Below are positions 33,702-45,762 of a stretch of 64,000 nt of DNA, in pieces. Each line of letters begins with the position of its first letter. The first letter of the stretch is position 1. The stretch comes from Euphorbia lathyris (Eukaryota > Streptophyta > Magnoliopsida > Malpighiales > Euphorbiaceae): the NCBI RefSeq assembly GCF_963576675.1, contig NC_088918.1, positions 39,837,501 to 39,901,500 on the forward strand, written 5' to 3'. The position numbers and the translations under genes are program-made. The notes under the pieces are model-generated. The model saw only the letters and a list, made by a program, of their open reading frames with translations. It was not told the DNA's origin and searched no databases.

Positions 33702-36700
33702 ATGACCCTGAACACTATTTCTGGTAACTTCCCAAAACCATACTGGATAATAGACACTGGAGCAACCGACTACATCATATGCAATGTCAAGTTTTATGAT
33801 TCGTATACCAAAATTGACAATTGCTGGATAAACTTGCCCAATGGGGACAGAGTCAAGGCAGAGTACATTGGCACAGTACCGCTAAGCTCAAAACTCATTT
33901 TATACCATGCATTATGTATTCCAAATTTTGATTACAACTTGATATCAACCAGTAAATTGCTTGACACTAGCAAAATGTGTATGATTATAACCGGGTCAAT
34001 GTGTGTGATACAGGATACCAGAAATTGGACGAAGATTGGTTGAGCTAAGGAACGTGAGGGTCTATACTACTTAGAGCATCCTACCCCTAGCATAGCGAAT
34101 GCTCATTCTACTTTTTCAATTAAGGCCAATTTATGGCATTTACGTTTTGGCCATCCCTCTCATGATAGGTTACAATGCCTTCATTTGCAATGTAATGATT
34201 TCAATTCAATCAAAAACACACCTTGTGATATATGTCAATGAGCTAAGAAAAAAAAGGCATTTTTTCCACTAAGTAGTAGCATCGCTAAATATATTTTTGA
34301 CATCATTCACGTAGAAATTTGGGGTCCGGTCAAGCAATCTTATTCCGACAAACACTATTTCCTAACCATACTCGATGACTACAGCAGGTACACATGGGTC
34401 TCACTAATGAACACAAAGGCAGACACCAGCCTAGCTTTGCAACAATTCTGCAGCTATGCTTACAGATAATTCAACAAAAAGGTTAAAGTCATACGATCAG
34501 ATAATGGACCAGAGTTCATTATGCGTGATTTCTATGCAACAAATGGCATAATACATCAAACATCATGCCCTGAGACACCACAACATAATGGACGGGTCGA
34601 GAGGAAGCACCTAGACATCCTAAACACAACTCATGCTATCATGTTTCAGAGTTCATTGCCTAAGGCCTACTGGCCTGAAGCAGTCAGTCATACCGTGTAT
34701 CTCATCAACAGATTACCCTCACAGCCAATTCAAAAGCAAACACCCTATGAACGACTATACGGTGAAACTAGCAGCCTGGATGATCTAAAAGTGTTCGGGT
34801 GTCTAGCATACGTCGCCACCCTCGACAGACATAAGACGAAGTTCACAGACAGGGCCGTGAGATGTGCATTTCTCGGCTATAGGAATGGCATCAAAGGATT
34901 TAAGCTTTTGAATCTAACCACTAACATTGTTTTTTTTTCTAGGAATGTCAAGTTCTTCGAAGAACATTTTCCTTTCTCAGGAACAAACTCTACGGCAGAC
35001 ACATCATTCTGCAGTGAAGATACACTAGACATTATACATGAAAGTTTTGACGATGACGAAGAAACACAGCCAATAATACCAGATAATCAACAAACACACA
35101 ATATCATGCAAGACGTAGATACAACACAGACATGATATAACAGTGAAGATGAACAAACATATCAAACACAAACAGCTCAGCCAACACCTCAAGCCACCAA
35201 TAGGCCAATCAGGACAATGAGAATGCCTACTTACCTTCAAGACTACCATGTAGCCTTAGCCGCTGGTTCTTCATTACCCTGCCTTACAAATTCTCCCCAT
35301 GCCTTGTCCAAACACTTATCCTACTTTGCATTGTCACCAGCCAAATGAACTTTCTCCATTAATGTCACTTGCCACAAAGAACCTGCCACATACAAGGAAG
35401 CTCAGTTAGATGAAAACTGGAAACAAGCAATGAACACAGAGCTTCTTGCCCTAAAAGCTAATCACACATGGGATTTACTGCCCTTACCTGAAGGAAAATA
35501 GCCCAATGGTTGCCGATGGGTCTATAAGCTCAAGCACAAGATGGATGACATCATTGCTCGCTTCGAGGCATGCCTCATTGCGAAGGGCTACACACAACGG
35601 CAAGAAGTTGACTTCACTGCTACCTTCGCCCCTGTCGCCAAGTTCATAACCATTAGAGTCATTCTAGCCTTGGCTGTCGCTAAAAAATGGCACTTACAGC
35701 AGTTGGATATCGATAATGCATACTTACACAGAGATCTTTACGAAGACGTCTACATGACCTTGCCTCCCGGTTTTCCCAGAGACACTCTCAACCAGGTTTG
35801 TAAGCTGCGCAAGTCCCTTTATGGCTTTCGTCAGGCAGGTCGCCAATGGAACGCCAAACTCACCACCACCATCCAAGAGTTAGGTTTTCAGCAGTCCACC
35901 GCAGATCCGTCCATGTTCGTTCTCACCAGGGACACCAACACCACCGTCTTACTCATCTACGTCGACGACGTCATCGTCACTGTGAACCCCTTCCCATCAT
36001 CTCTTCAACCAAACAACATCTTCACACCTCATTCGGTATCAAGGATCTCGATGATCTCAACTACTTTTTGGGTTTTGAGTTCTTCCGTGACTCACAGGGC
36101 CTGCATATATCACAACACAAATATGTATTAGAACTTCTACATGACATGCAATTTTTGGACTGTAAGCCAGCCTCCTCCCCAGCCTTACCAAATCAAAAAC
36201 CTAACCATCACTCACCCTATCTCCCCAATATCACACCATACAGACAACTCATCGGTAAATTATTATACCTTACTCACACCAGACCCGAACTCTCTTACAT
36301 AGTAAACCACTTATCTCAATCCCTCACTCAACCCACCCTTGATGACATGCAAAAGGCTTATCGTATTTTACGTTACCTCAAAGGCACGATTAGGCTAGAT
36401 CTCTTTTTCCCTGCATGCAACACTCTCACCGTCCAGGCCTTTTCAGACTCCGATTGGGCTACTTGCCCTACCACCCGTAAATCCGTCACCGGCTATATTG
36501 TTTTCATCGGCTCCGCCATAGTCTCTTGGCGTTCTAAAAAGCAGAGCACCATCAATCGCTCGTCTTCTGAGGCCGAGTATCGCGCCATGGCTTCCACATC
36601 GTGCGAGCTCCACTGGATTCACAACCTCCTTCGAGATCTCCAGTTTTCCTCGACCACCTCTTCTCTTCTCTTTTGCGACAACATGTCTGCTTTGCACATT

Positions 36701-36775
36701 GCCCAGAACCATGGCTTCCACGAACGGACGAAGCACATCAACATTGATGTCATGCGATCTGTGAATATGTTCAGT
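33702..36775 (+). pseudogene. Copia pol: protease, integrase, RT, RNase H (broken)
   Basis: Protease: YWIIDTGATDYIICNVKFYD (catalytic DTG). Pre-integrase: LWHLRFGHPSHDRLQCLH. Integrase: VEIWGPVKQSYSDKHYFLTI, VIRSDNGPEF and QHNGRVERKHLD. RT: LQQLDIDNAYLHRDLYEDVY, LRKSLYGFRQAGRQW and LLIYVDDVIVTVN (YVDD). RNase H: VQAFSDSDWATCPTTRKSVT, SSSEAEYRAMASTSCELHW and LLFCDNMSALHIAQN. Stops at about 34043, 34470, 35135 and 35500 and a frameshift near 35985 break it. The active-site residues are otherwise kept. Confidence 0.8.
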
Positions 36776-36919
36776 CCGGCTTCATTTGCCTCATGCCTAT
36801 TTCCTCCGCCCTACAGCTCGCGGACCTCTTTACAAAGCCCCATCATGCTCCCCATCTATGGTTTCTTCTTCGCAAACTCGGTTTGCATAACCCTTATGTA
36901 AATCCAGTTTGAGGGAGGC

Positions 36920-37456
36920 TAATACGGAGCAAAGGTTCAAACACAACAATGGAGTTCCTGCTCCTAATAATCAAGAACACAAACACAAGGAAAAGGAAGA
37001 GGAAAAACGAAGAGTCAAGAAGAAAATGGAAGAGTTTTTTTGTTCAACTGAACCTTTTCGATAAACTAAAGTACAGAAGACTTTAAGTCTTCTTCCAACA
37101 TCACACGTTTAAGATCACTTGAATGCCCTAGGGGTACTTCAGACATTTTACCAAAAAATAGAGGATTCTAGAAGAGGTCCACATGAACTAGCTGCACCAC
37201 ACCATAGAGGAGTGAAGCTTCTCTTACCACACATGAACTAGCTGCACCACACCATAGAGGAGTGAAGCTTCTCTTATCACCACCATTGATCATAGTACTA
37301 CTTGATCAGGGTTCTCCTTATGTCACTTGGCTTCTGTCATTTTTATTTGTTTTTCTTGTTGAGCACACCTACAAATAATATAAGAATGTAAATGTTCCTC
37401 TTTCATTTAAAGAATATTAATTCGAAAGCTATGCTTTTACCTTATTCAAATTAATA
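36920..37456 (+). repeat. 3' LTR of the copia element
   Basis: 537 bp. Contains 'actagctgcaccacaccata' twice, from a local tandem duplication not present in the 5' LTR. Confidence 0.8.
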
Positions 37457-37604
37457 TTATTGGAAACATGTAAATCAGATTTATATAATCAATTCTACTA
37501 TTTTCATAATATGTTTTTTTGGTATTAGAATAATGCTACAAAAATTAAATGAAAATTATTTGGGAAAAAAGGAATTTCTTAGAGCTAAAGAAAGCCATTT
37601 AAAG

Positions 37605-37773
37605 AGGGCGAGTCTTGGCGCAACGGTAAAACGTTGTTGTCGTGTGACCAGAGGTCACGGGTTCGAGTCTTAGGAGTTGGCAAGGGAAGACTTGCCCCCA
37701 ATACACCCTTGTGGTGGGACCCCTCCCCGGACCCTTGCTCAACGGGGACGCGTAATGCGACCGGGCCGCCCTT
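37605..37773 (+). mobile_element. SINE, Au family-like
   Basis: AAAGAAAGCCATTTAAAG flanks both ends exactly (37587-37604 and 37774-37791), an 18-bp target duplication made by LINE-type integration. The head is tRNA-derived, with A-box-like 'cttggcgcaacggtaaaac' and B-box-like GGTTCGAGTCTT. The body holds 'acacccttgtggtgggaccc' and ends in 'accgggccgccctt', as in the plant Au SINE family. About 169 bp. It lies roughly 300 bp upstream of the heat-shock factor start codon. Confidence 0.85.
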
Positions 37774-37791
37774 AAAGAAAGCCATTTAAAG

Positions 37792-38077
37792 AAAGGAAGG
37801 AAAATGGAAGGGGTCGCAGGACAGCGCGGTATACATATATCGAGACCGTACCATAAAAAAAATAATAAACCCCCTTCCCCTGCCTACGTGTCTCTTCTCC
37901 TTCTACTTCTCCTTCAACCAAAACCAAAACCTTTCTTCTCTTCTTCACTCTACGATTGACTCTCTCCTCTTTCCCTTATTTCTCTCTTTTCATTTCATGA
38001 CCTAATCCCTCACTATCCCACTCTTTCATAATTTTATCCCCCTTTTCAACTTTCTTATATTCCATCAATTTTTTAGG
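37792..38077 (+). promoter_or_regulatory. 5' UTR and proximal promoter of HSFA1
   Basis: A CT-rich leader (37880-38050, repeats of 'cttctc' and 'ctctcttttc') precedes the ATG and looks like a plant 5' UTR. The TATA position is uncertain; 'tacatatatcgag' near 37830 is the best candidate. No convincing array of heat-shock elements seen. Confidence 0.45.
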
Positions 38078-41000
38078 ATGGAATCTGCCTACGCCAATAC
38101 GGTGCCGCCATTCTTGTGCAAGACTTATGATATGGTAGATGATCCTTCCACCAATTCGGTGGTTTCCTGGACCACTACCGATAATAGTTTCGTCGTTTGG
38201 AATGTCCCCGAGTTTCAGAAGGAGCTTTTACCCAAGTACTTCAAGCATAATAATTTCTCTAGCTTTGTCAGGCAGCTCAACACTTATGTCAGTATTCTTT
38301 TCTTTTCCTTTTTCTTCTTACTTGATTCCTCGTATGCAATAACAGATTTTTTCCCCTTTTTTCTATATCAATTTTTAATTAACTTTGTCCGTTCTTGATT
38401 TGGCTTTTGCTTGTTGATATTTAACTTTTGTGTGTTATGCATAAATTGTTGGCAGTAAAGAGTTTCAGGGAAGACACAATGCTAACTTACTGGATTTGGT
38501 TCTTGTACAGGCCACTTAGTGGAATTAGGTTTTTATTTTTGTTTAAGCTGGTCCTTAAGTGGTTTTGATGATGACTTGTTTCAGTCCAACCTCATGCCTT
38601 GAACTTATCCTGAAACTGAAAGACGAATACTGTTTCATCCTCAAGACTAAAAATCTTAGAAATTCACTAATTTAATTAATCTGGGAATAGGTTATTGAAG
38701 CAAAGGTTATCTGAAGATCAGATTGATTCATCACATCGGTCAAGATTTGAAAATAATTGATTCAGAAATCTTCTATAGCGAGTCTCAGCTTTCAATTTAT
38801 GTATATTCTTTTGGCAACTTCAGTGCCACTAATGGCAATGGTTTACATAGCCACTTTCATTCACTTATCAATGGTAGGGGTAATTACACCTAGAACGGGT
38901 ATACTTGAACATTTACTTGGCAGTATTTTGATAAGTGCGTCGATATTGTGAGTTAACAGAGTGAAAACTGATTAATTAACACGTCTATGCTTCAGTGTGT
39001 AAGTTTTCTGTGAAATCACTGAAAGTTTAATATTTGGGGTTTTAGTTTTATTTTATGCCTTAGTTTCATTTTGAGCTACTTATGAGCTGATTAGTATGGT
39101 ATAAGTTGCTTTGCTATCTTGTGTAATTTAACTCCAACTTTTTGGCGCAATTATTTGGATTGATGGTTATAAAAAAATTTGTCTAGCAACATAACCCAGG
39201 GAGATCTTCCTCCTTCCTCTCATAAGAATTCCACAAGATCAAAATCCAAAATGAAAATTCCCAAAAACTGTCTTATCACCGCACGTCTACACCTCACCCT
39301 CGAGGTGTAAAAACCAGCTGTCTTACTCATCCCAAGGTCTAACTAACCAGCTGTCTTGCTCATCCCAAGGTCTAACTGACCCTGCTAATGTACCCCTTTG
39401 CCTTCTAGAATGAACTTGTCAAACATTGGGCCTGCGACAGTTGATCCAATTAAACCCCTTTCTTATCTATAGAAGCATCCGTTAAAACCCCTTTACTATA
39501 ACAACAGGTTCTCGGTATTAATGTGATTATTGGTAATTAAAGATTCGGGGAGGATCAAATTGCTAATCTACAGATGGATTCCACTTGATTATTGTTTCAC
39601 CATTTTGCGCGGACCATAAATATTTTGTTTCTTCAGCTTAATTCTTGAAAGTGGAGTTTGAATCCTTTGAATTCTCAATTTGGTGTTGGGGCAAGGATAG
39701 ACACTTTTTACTATTCAACTTGATGCTTTTAAGTTTGTGTTATGGGAATTCTTAGATCAAAGTTTCCCCCGCAATTTTGTAGAATTATTTTTATTCTAAG
39801 GATGATTATAAATACATATAGCACTTTGTTCTGACTTCTCCTTTCCATAACTGGTGGACTTCCCAACCAAATCACTAAATATTCCTTTAGAATCCAGTAA
39901 ATTGAATATCATGTTCTTAGCACTGTGTTCTGACTTCTCATTTCCATAACTGGTGGACTTCCCAATCAAAATATCCTCGTGTAGTTTTTCCACGAGATTC
40001 CATGGGATTGTTTCGGGTTCCTTCTTATAAATTAGCCATCTGTTTTCTCCAACTATTTAATGAAAGGATTGCCGTATAAAGTTAAGTTCTATTTCCTGCT
40101 ATTGAATTGGATAATGCATTCCCTTTTAACAGAAAAGGTTTGTATTTCTTGACTGTAGATTAAATTATGAGGGTTGAAGAAGTTGTTATTGACTTTAACT
40201 ACTTTTAACTATTCCTTTGAAATTGAAATGAAATGCAATGTGCATTTGTTTTTGGGCCTTTATCTGATTTAAATGCAGATCAAAGATGCATGTTCTTGGA
40301 TAAATTATTCTTGATAATGATTGTCAACCCTATTGTTTGTCATGTTCTTGAATCAGGGTTTCAGAAAGGTTGACCCAGATCGCTTTGAATTTGCAAATGA
40401 AGGGTTTTTAAGAGGGCAAAAGCACCTCTTGAAGACTATATCTAGGAAGAAGCCCCTTCAAGGACAGGGTAATCAACCACCTCAAGTTAACAACGTAAAA
40501 GTTCCATCATGTGTAGAAGTTGGGAAGTTTGGAATAGACGAAGAGGTTGAAGGACTCAAACGGGACAAGAATGCGCTTATGCAGGAACTTGTTAGACTGA
40601 GGCAGCAACAGCAAACTACAGATAACCAGTTGCAAGCTGTTGGGCAACGTGTGCAGGTAATGGAGCAGCGTCAACAGCAAATGATGTCATTCCTTGCAAA
40701 GGCAATGCAAAATCCTGGCTTCTTAAATCAGTTTGTACAGCAGAAAAATGACAGCAACAGACGCATTAGGGGCACTAAAAAGAGGAGACTTCCCGGGCAG
40801 GAGGAAGAAAACTTGGTGGGCAAGGTTGGGGGTAATCCTCCCAATGGACGGGTAGTGAAATTCCATTCTTCGATGAATGAAGCTGCCAAAGATATGTTGA
40901 ATCAGATTCTGAATATGAATTCACCATCTAGGCTGGAAACATCAATGAACAACTCTGGCCAGTTCTTGCTAGGCGATCTTCCTTCATCTGGTGTGATGGA

Positions 41001-41580
41001 CAGCAGCAGCACTTCAACTAGGTTTTCAGAAGTGATGCTTCCAGAGGTTCAACCAGCCACTTCTGGACCATCATTTATTCCTGCCGACTCAGGATTTTCT
41101 GTCAATTATCCATCTAATGCTGTTTCTGAGGTCCAATCTCCATGTTATGAAGCGACAGACCATGTTAAAACAAGCCATATAGCGGACATGGCAGTGACAG
41201 GAAGCTCCGCTGCACTTTGTAATGTAAATTTTCTTGGTTCTAGTACTATGAACGAAGTGAAGATCGATCCAGCAACATCTGTTTTGGATGCTTTCATGCC
41301 TGCAGAAACTGATGCATTTTCTCCAGATGAAGATGCGGACATTTTAGTGGATGGCAATGCTAATCTTCCTAGTATCGGTGATGTATTTTGGGAACAGTTT
41401 CTTACAGCAAGTCCTCTCACAGGGGACACAGATGAAATTAATTCAAGCTCACCAGAAAGTCAGATGACCAGGGAGCAGGAATTGCATTCTTGGCAAGAGA
41501 ATGGCTGGGACAATATTCAACGTATGAATCATCTTACTGAACAAATGGAAATTCTGGGAGCAGCAAGTCGGAGTGGGTGA
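38078..41580 (+). CDS. HSFA1: Heat shock transcription factor, class A1
   Basis: Two coding exons, 38078-38287 and 40357-41580, joined by a 2069-bp intron, give 477 residues. The intron lies at the invariant HSF position, after FVRQLNTY and before [10 protein letters not shown], inside the DNA-binding domain (about residues 10-104). The HR-A/B coiled coil with the class A insertion is at about 133-197 ([20 protein letters not shown] to PGFLNQFV), a nuclear signal KKRRLPG at about 211, an AHA activation motif DVFWEQFL at about 412-419, and an export signal LTEQMEIL at about 463-470. This set and order fit HSFA1, the constitutive master regulators of the heat response. Length is normal. Paralogue letter is not assignable. 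Confidence 0.93.
39311..39380. repeat. Tandem repeat in the HSFA1 intron
   Basis: 'aaccagctgtcttactcatc' then 'ccaaggtctaact' is repeated once at about 39346 with one change. Confidence 0.8.
39821..39970. repeat. Direct repeat, 99-bp spacing, in the HSFA1 intron
   Basis: About 48 bp beginning 'gcactttgttctgacttctc' at 39821 recurs at 39920, including 'cataactggtggacttccca'. Confidence 0.8.
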
Positions 41581-42180
41581 ATATTGATTCTGTGGAAGGT
41601 AAAATTTTCAATCACCATATATATAATATGTAAGCTGGAACCCATCCCAAATCTGGTGTTGTATCTGGCCTTCTTTGAGGTTTCCAGTCTTGTATAGCAC
41701 GTGATGGGTTTGCCTAAATAATTTTTGTTGTCCCTTCAAGGGTATTGCCCATTAAACAAGAAAAAGAAAGTAAATTTTCGCATTCTAAAAAAAATGTAAA
41801 ACTGTCGTTTTATACAAAAATTAAGCAATGTTCTGCCGAACATTTATGAATGCATCAAATACTAAGTTTTTCACTTTAGTTTTGTTTGACTATTGAAAAC
41901 ATTAGCAAAAGCAAACGAGGAACGCCATAACTGTTATATTTGAAAATATGCAATTTACAATTTATCATTACTGACACCTTTTGATAGTTATCTTGTATTG
42001 AGCAATTATCGGCTGGAAATAGTGTTGTAGAAATTAGGAAGTTGAGTTTTGTGATGAAGAAATATAGTGTTGTTTTAAGAAGTTGCATATTTTGTGATTG
42101 TTGCAGTGCTAGTGCTGGTGAGCAGACAAAAGCTTTTGTTGGAAGATGGAGGACATGACAAGTTTTGAAATTTAATAAAC
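41581..42180 (+). other. HSFA1 3' UTR, probably with an intron
   Basis: Soon after the stop, GTGGAAG then GTAAAATTTTC (from 41600) can act as a donor, and TTGTTGCAG at about 42106 as acceptor before TGCTAGTGCTGG. An AATAAA signal lies near 42173. This would place a roughly 500-bp intron in the 3' UTR. Transcript evidence is needed to settle it. Confidence 0.45.
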
Positions 42181-44030
42181 ATACCTTTACCTTTACCCTT
42201 ACCCATGTGTACTAGGATAGTGTAGGTTTACTGCTTAGTATGTCATTAAACAGATAAACAATATAGTAAAAAAGCTTTCAGGTTGCTGCAATTATCACCT
42301 TTGATGGGATGCTTCCATTTTCTTGGATTTGGGGTTTCCATGGCTACCCTATAGAAATATGGTACCACTTTAAACTTTTAGTTCATATTTTGGTTTGTAA
42401 TTATTTATCTACCTGCACCATCTGAGTCATGCTAGTATGTTTTGGAATATAAAGAAACATTATATGTTATCTCATCGATAAAAGGATACGATTTAATTAG
42501 GTAAATAAGAGTAATAGTGGTTCTTGTTTGGAAGGTGACCTTTAACCTTCAAATGTCTTTTGTCTAACTTCAAAACTTAAATTACATAGCACTAAAGTAG
42601 CTCCTAGCAGTGGCAATGAGGCGGGATTCCCTGAAACTCAGGGAGTCGGGGATGGTAAATTCCCAAAATATTTGGGATGGGGTTGGAGGTAAGAGGATAA
42701 ATTTGCTTAGTTTTTTCCTTTTAGGCAATTGAAATGAAACTAGGGACAACTTGTTTAGTTTTTTCCCTTTCCCTTCAATGTGATTCTGAATTATCTTTTA
42801 CTTGCAAATAACAAATAGTTTATATTTTAATGTTGTTGAACATTTGTATACAAGTGACCTGTATCATAGAAGCCAACATAAATTTGCATTGCAGGAGTGA
42901 ACATTTGTATCATAAAGTCAACATTGAATTAAGAGATGTTGATCCCATTTCGAAACTTTAGTCTCAAGTACTCCCTAAAGAAAAATATGTATAGTAACCA
43001 ATATTACATAGCCACAGGCCAATTTATTTTCTTTTCGAGATGGAAATTTCCTTTCACTTGTGGGCATTCACGACGGATGGAGATAGAGGCCAAACAATTC
43101 TCATTAATAGGATTTTTCGAATCTGTTCCTGTAAGTGTTGGGAGCTAAGTAAGGATAACATTCCCGCTCTCATTGCCACCCGTATTTATTTTTGTCACCT
43201 AACACAAATGCAAACACAGATAGCATGAGTATATAAGAATGGGCTAGTCAATGTATCTTGAACAAAATTTTGTTCAAGTTTCAGGGATCAATAGATTGAT
43301 AGGTGGGGTTTTTTTTTTTTACTGGTTATTGGACTACGGAAGATTTCCTTGCATCTCCAAATTTGTCCAATCCAATGGTTCCTTCCACTTCTACCGTACA
43401 ATTGCAAGACCAAGTGTTCTTGCAGGGTTCATAAATGCTCCTGATAACATATCATTTATCCCAGAAATAATATTTCCATTGCCAATGGTTTTTAAGTTGC
43501 TATTTCTAAGGTCTGGTGGTGTTGCTTTTTCAGACCTTAAATGCAGCTGTTCCACCTAAAAATAACGTTTGGTAAATTCACAACTATTTTCTTTAAAAGC
43601 TGAGAAAGTTGATTTCAGAAAAAGCTACGATTTGTGACTTTTGAAAAAAATAGTTGTCATTTTTTTCACAAAAATAGTCATAACTTTCAATATAACCTAA
43701 TATTGTATATTTTTTATTTCTTAACATTTAGAGCTTTTATTATATTTTTGCTAAACACTTGTCAACTTTTTCATACAAAATTTTACTTACCCTACTATCT
43801 CCCAGAACACTTGGCCACATCAATTTGAAAATAATCCCAATTACTATGTCAATCTATAAAGTTTAGGAGCTCTACTACATATAGGCAAAAAATTTTAAAA
43901 AAAAACTTGCACATTAAAAAAAAATAAAAAAAAAAATAAAATGTAAATCCAATTTCTAAATTGTTAATAAATAGTATTTCTTCACCAGTGGTTGTAGTAA
44001 GTCAATTAACTTTTGTTAGTGACAGAGGTA
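42181..44030. other. Intergenic region with small repeat fragments
   Basis: No gene recognised. A fragment with 'ggcaatgaggcgggattccc' and 'tttgggatgggg' at 42605-42690 resembles the hAT-like ends near 1331-2549. A MITE-like stretch at about 43560-43770 has 'aacgtttggtaaa' at one side and 'tttttgctaaacac' at the other. Frames at 43251-43559 and elsewhere have no recognisable domain. Confidence 0.35.
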
Positions 44031-44034
44031 CTTG

Positions 44035-44775
44035 TAAAAAAGAGAATTCCTAACATGTAACAGTTTAAACCTTCGAGATGTCATATTTTGAAAATATTAC
44101 ACAATGATTTCATCTTTAATACTTAGAAAAGCCTATTTCTTGATGTAATACACCAAACAATTTGTGAGAAAGTTGTCTCTTATCGTGTTGTGTAAATCGG
44201 TCTTGATAAATTTTATTTCGGCGAAAAATCATTCAAGAGCAGCTCATGCAACAAGTAAGATCAAAACCAATTTAATAAATACTAAGAATCATCTTCTTTG
44301 CAAAAGCTCCAATATTTTGAAGATTAGAGAATATACCTTACGATCTTATTTCAGAAATGTAGAGTTCAAGATCATATTAAATTAAATCAACACAAATCAA
44401 ATTTATCAAAAGCAACATGATCAAACTTATCAAATTTAGAGTACTTGTGTGCATGCTATGCACACAAGACACAAGTACTCTAAATTTGACTCATTGAAAT
44501 GATTACCCATTTCTTGAGCAATACATTGATAATTATTTGACAAATAAAGGAAAGTAAGCGTTATCGAATATTTTTCCTATCATTATATGAAATGAAAAAA
44601 ATATATCTCTAGAATAATTTCAATATTTTTTATATTATTTCATCATCAAGGATTAGCACGACCTGAGATTATATCTTTCATATTAGGCACAAAAATTACA
44701 TTTGTTGAACAAAATTCCGTGACTTCTTTGCATAGCTCATTCCATTCATTTTGACTGGTTAACGAATTATGTATG
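44035..44775 (-). pseudogene. Second hAT transposase remnant, C-terminal part
   Basis: On the minus strand, WNELCKEVTEFCSTNVIFVP then NMKDIISGRANP (about 44770-44660) match the central part of the ZMYM1-like hAT family. FAEIKFIKTDLHNTIRDNFL then TNCLVYYIKK (about 44235-44140) and TSRRFKL match its C-terminal dimerisation region. Two stops are visible in the last block and the middle is lost. A 60-bp hairpin (44430-44489) sits in the gap. It is the same family as the plus-strand remnant at 3545-5280, so the window holds two pieces covering different parts. Confidence 0.6.
44430..44489. repeat. 60-bp hairpin
   Basis: TCAAATTTAGAGTACTTGTGT on the left pairs with its reverse complement on the right, and the centre GTGCATGCTATGCACAC is itself self-complementary. 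Confidence 0.8.
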
Positions 44776-45762
44776 ATTTACTCGTTTGGATCATTACAAG
44801 TATATTTTTTTTTACCTAATAAATCACTGAAGTAGCAAATTAGCGTCAATAAAATCAATATGCCAACCGTAAGGAAAGTAGTTGTTGTGGCTTTCATATC
44901 AACACCTCACAATGTCTTACGCATATTGTCATGTAACAATTAAAAATAAAAATAATAAAAATTAATTAGATCAATTTGGGATACATAATACATAACACAG
45001 TCAGAACATTAAAAAAAATCGATATGTGGCTGCCACACAACAACATACTTCAAGCCTATTATGAAATATTATTGACATGATAACCATGTCAGCTTTTTGA
45101 CGGTTCAGATCATCAACCTTACCATAGTGACTTTATTAACATTTAAATTTGTTATTTTGGTGATTTGATTGAGTTAGAAAATATTGTAGTACCACTGTCA
45201 CTATCTAAGTGACCCAATGAACATTTTACCCAAGTGGCGTGATGACCATGTTGGAAATAGCTATTTTACATATAACATAACAGTCACATGAAAACCACGT
45301 GACAACTAATAAAATTAAAAATGAAAATAAATATTTAAAAAAAAGGAAAGTTCAATGATTATTAAAACAAAATGGAGTTAAATAACCTTTTTAAAACTAA
45401 GGTCAGACTTCACTTGAGTAACTACCAGTGTAATTGAGCCACAAAAGAAGTAACATTTCCTAAAGTATCATCAACAAAACAACGCATATATACAAGAGAA
45501 ACAAGAATCCACATACTACATAGTGTTGAGAAAGAGAGTGGCATAATTTCATAAACAGATTTATTACATTGAATAGAATAATTTCATAACACTTTACTTT
45601 GAATCATGTTATAATAAGAGTTGGCAACATTAAAAGCTGTACATCAATGATTGTATCAAAACGCCTTTTCTGGGAGAGTAAAAATATACAATACAGCTCG
45701 GCCCATGTCAATTTGACCTCAGTCACATAGATCATGTCACAACACAACACCAATTTTTGTGC
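44776..45762. other. AT-rich intergenic region and 3' side of SYP22
   Basis: No further gene. 45540-45762 probably holds the 3' UTR of the SNARE gene on the minus strand. Confidence 0.35.

Larger units (their letters stand above)
32374..37456 (+). mobile_element. Ty1/copia retrotransposon, decayed
   Basis: LTRs at 32374-32863 and 36920-37456 start TAATACGGAGCAAAGG and end AAATTAATA, so the usual TG/CA ends are not seen. The primer site TGGTATCAGAGC follows the 5' LTR directly (32864-32875), and a purine tract GAGGGAGGC precedes the 3' LTR. Flanking 5-mers are TTGTT and TTATT, close but not equal. Order is gag, protease, integrase, RT, RNase H, as in copia. Stops, deletions and frameshifts inactivate it. 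The 3' LTR has an extra internal tandem duplication of about 48 bp near 37185-37275. Confidence 0.85.

Noticed and set aside
36443..36736. Minus-strand 97-codon frame
   Set aside because: Antisense to the copia RNase H domain.
37612..37680. tRNA gene candidate in the SINE head
   Set aside because: It has A/B-box-like motifs but no full cloverleaf. It is the tRNA-derived head of the SINE.
37585..37785. Minus-strand 66-codon frame
   Set aside because: It runs through the SINE and is not a protein gene.
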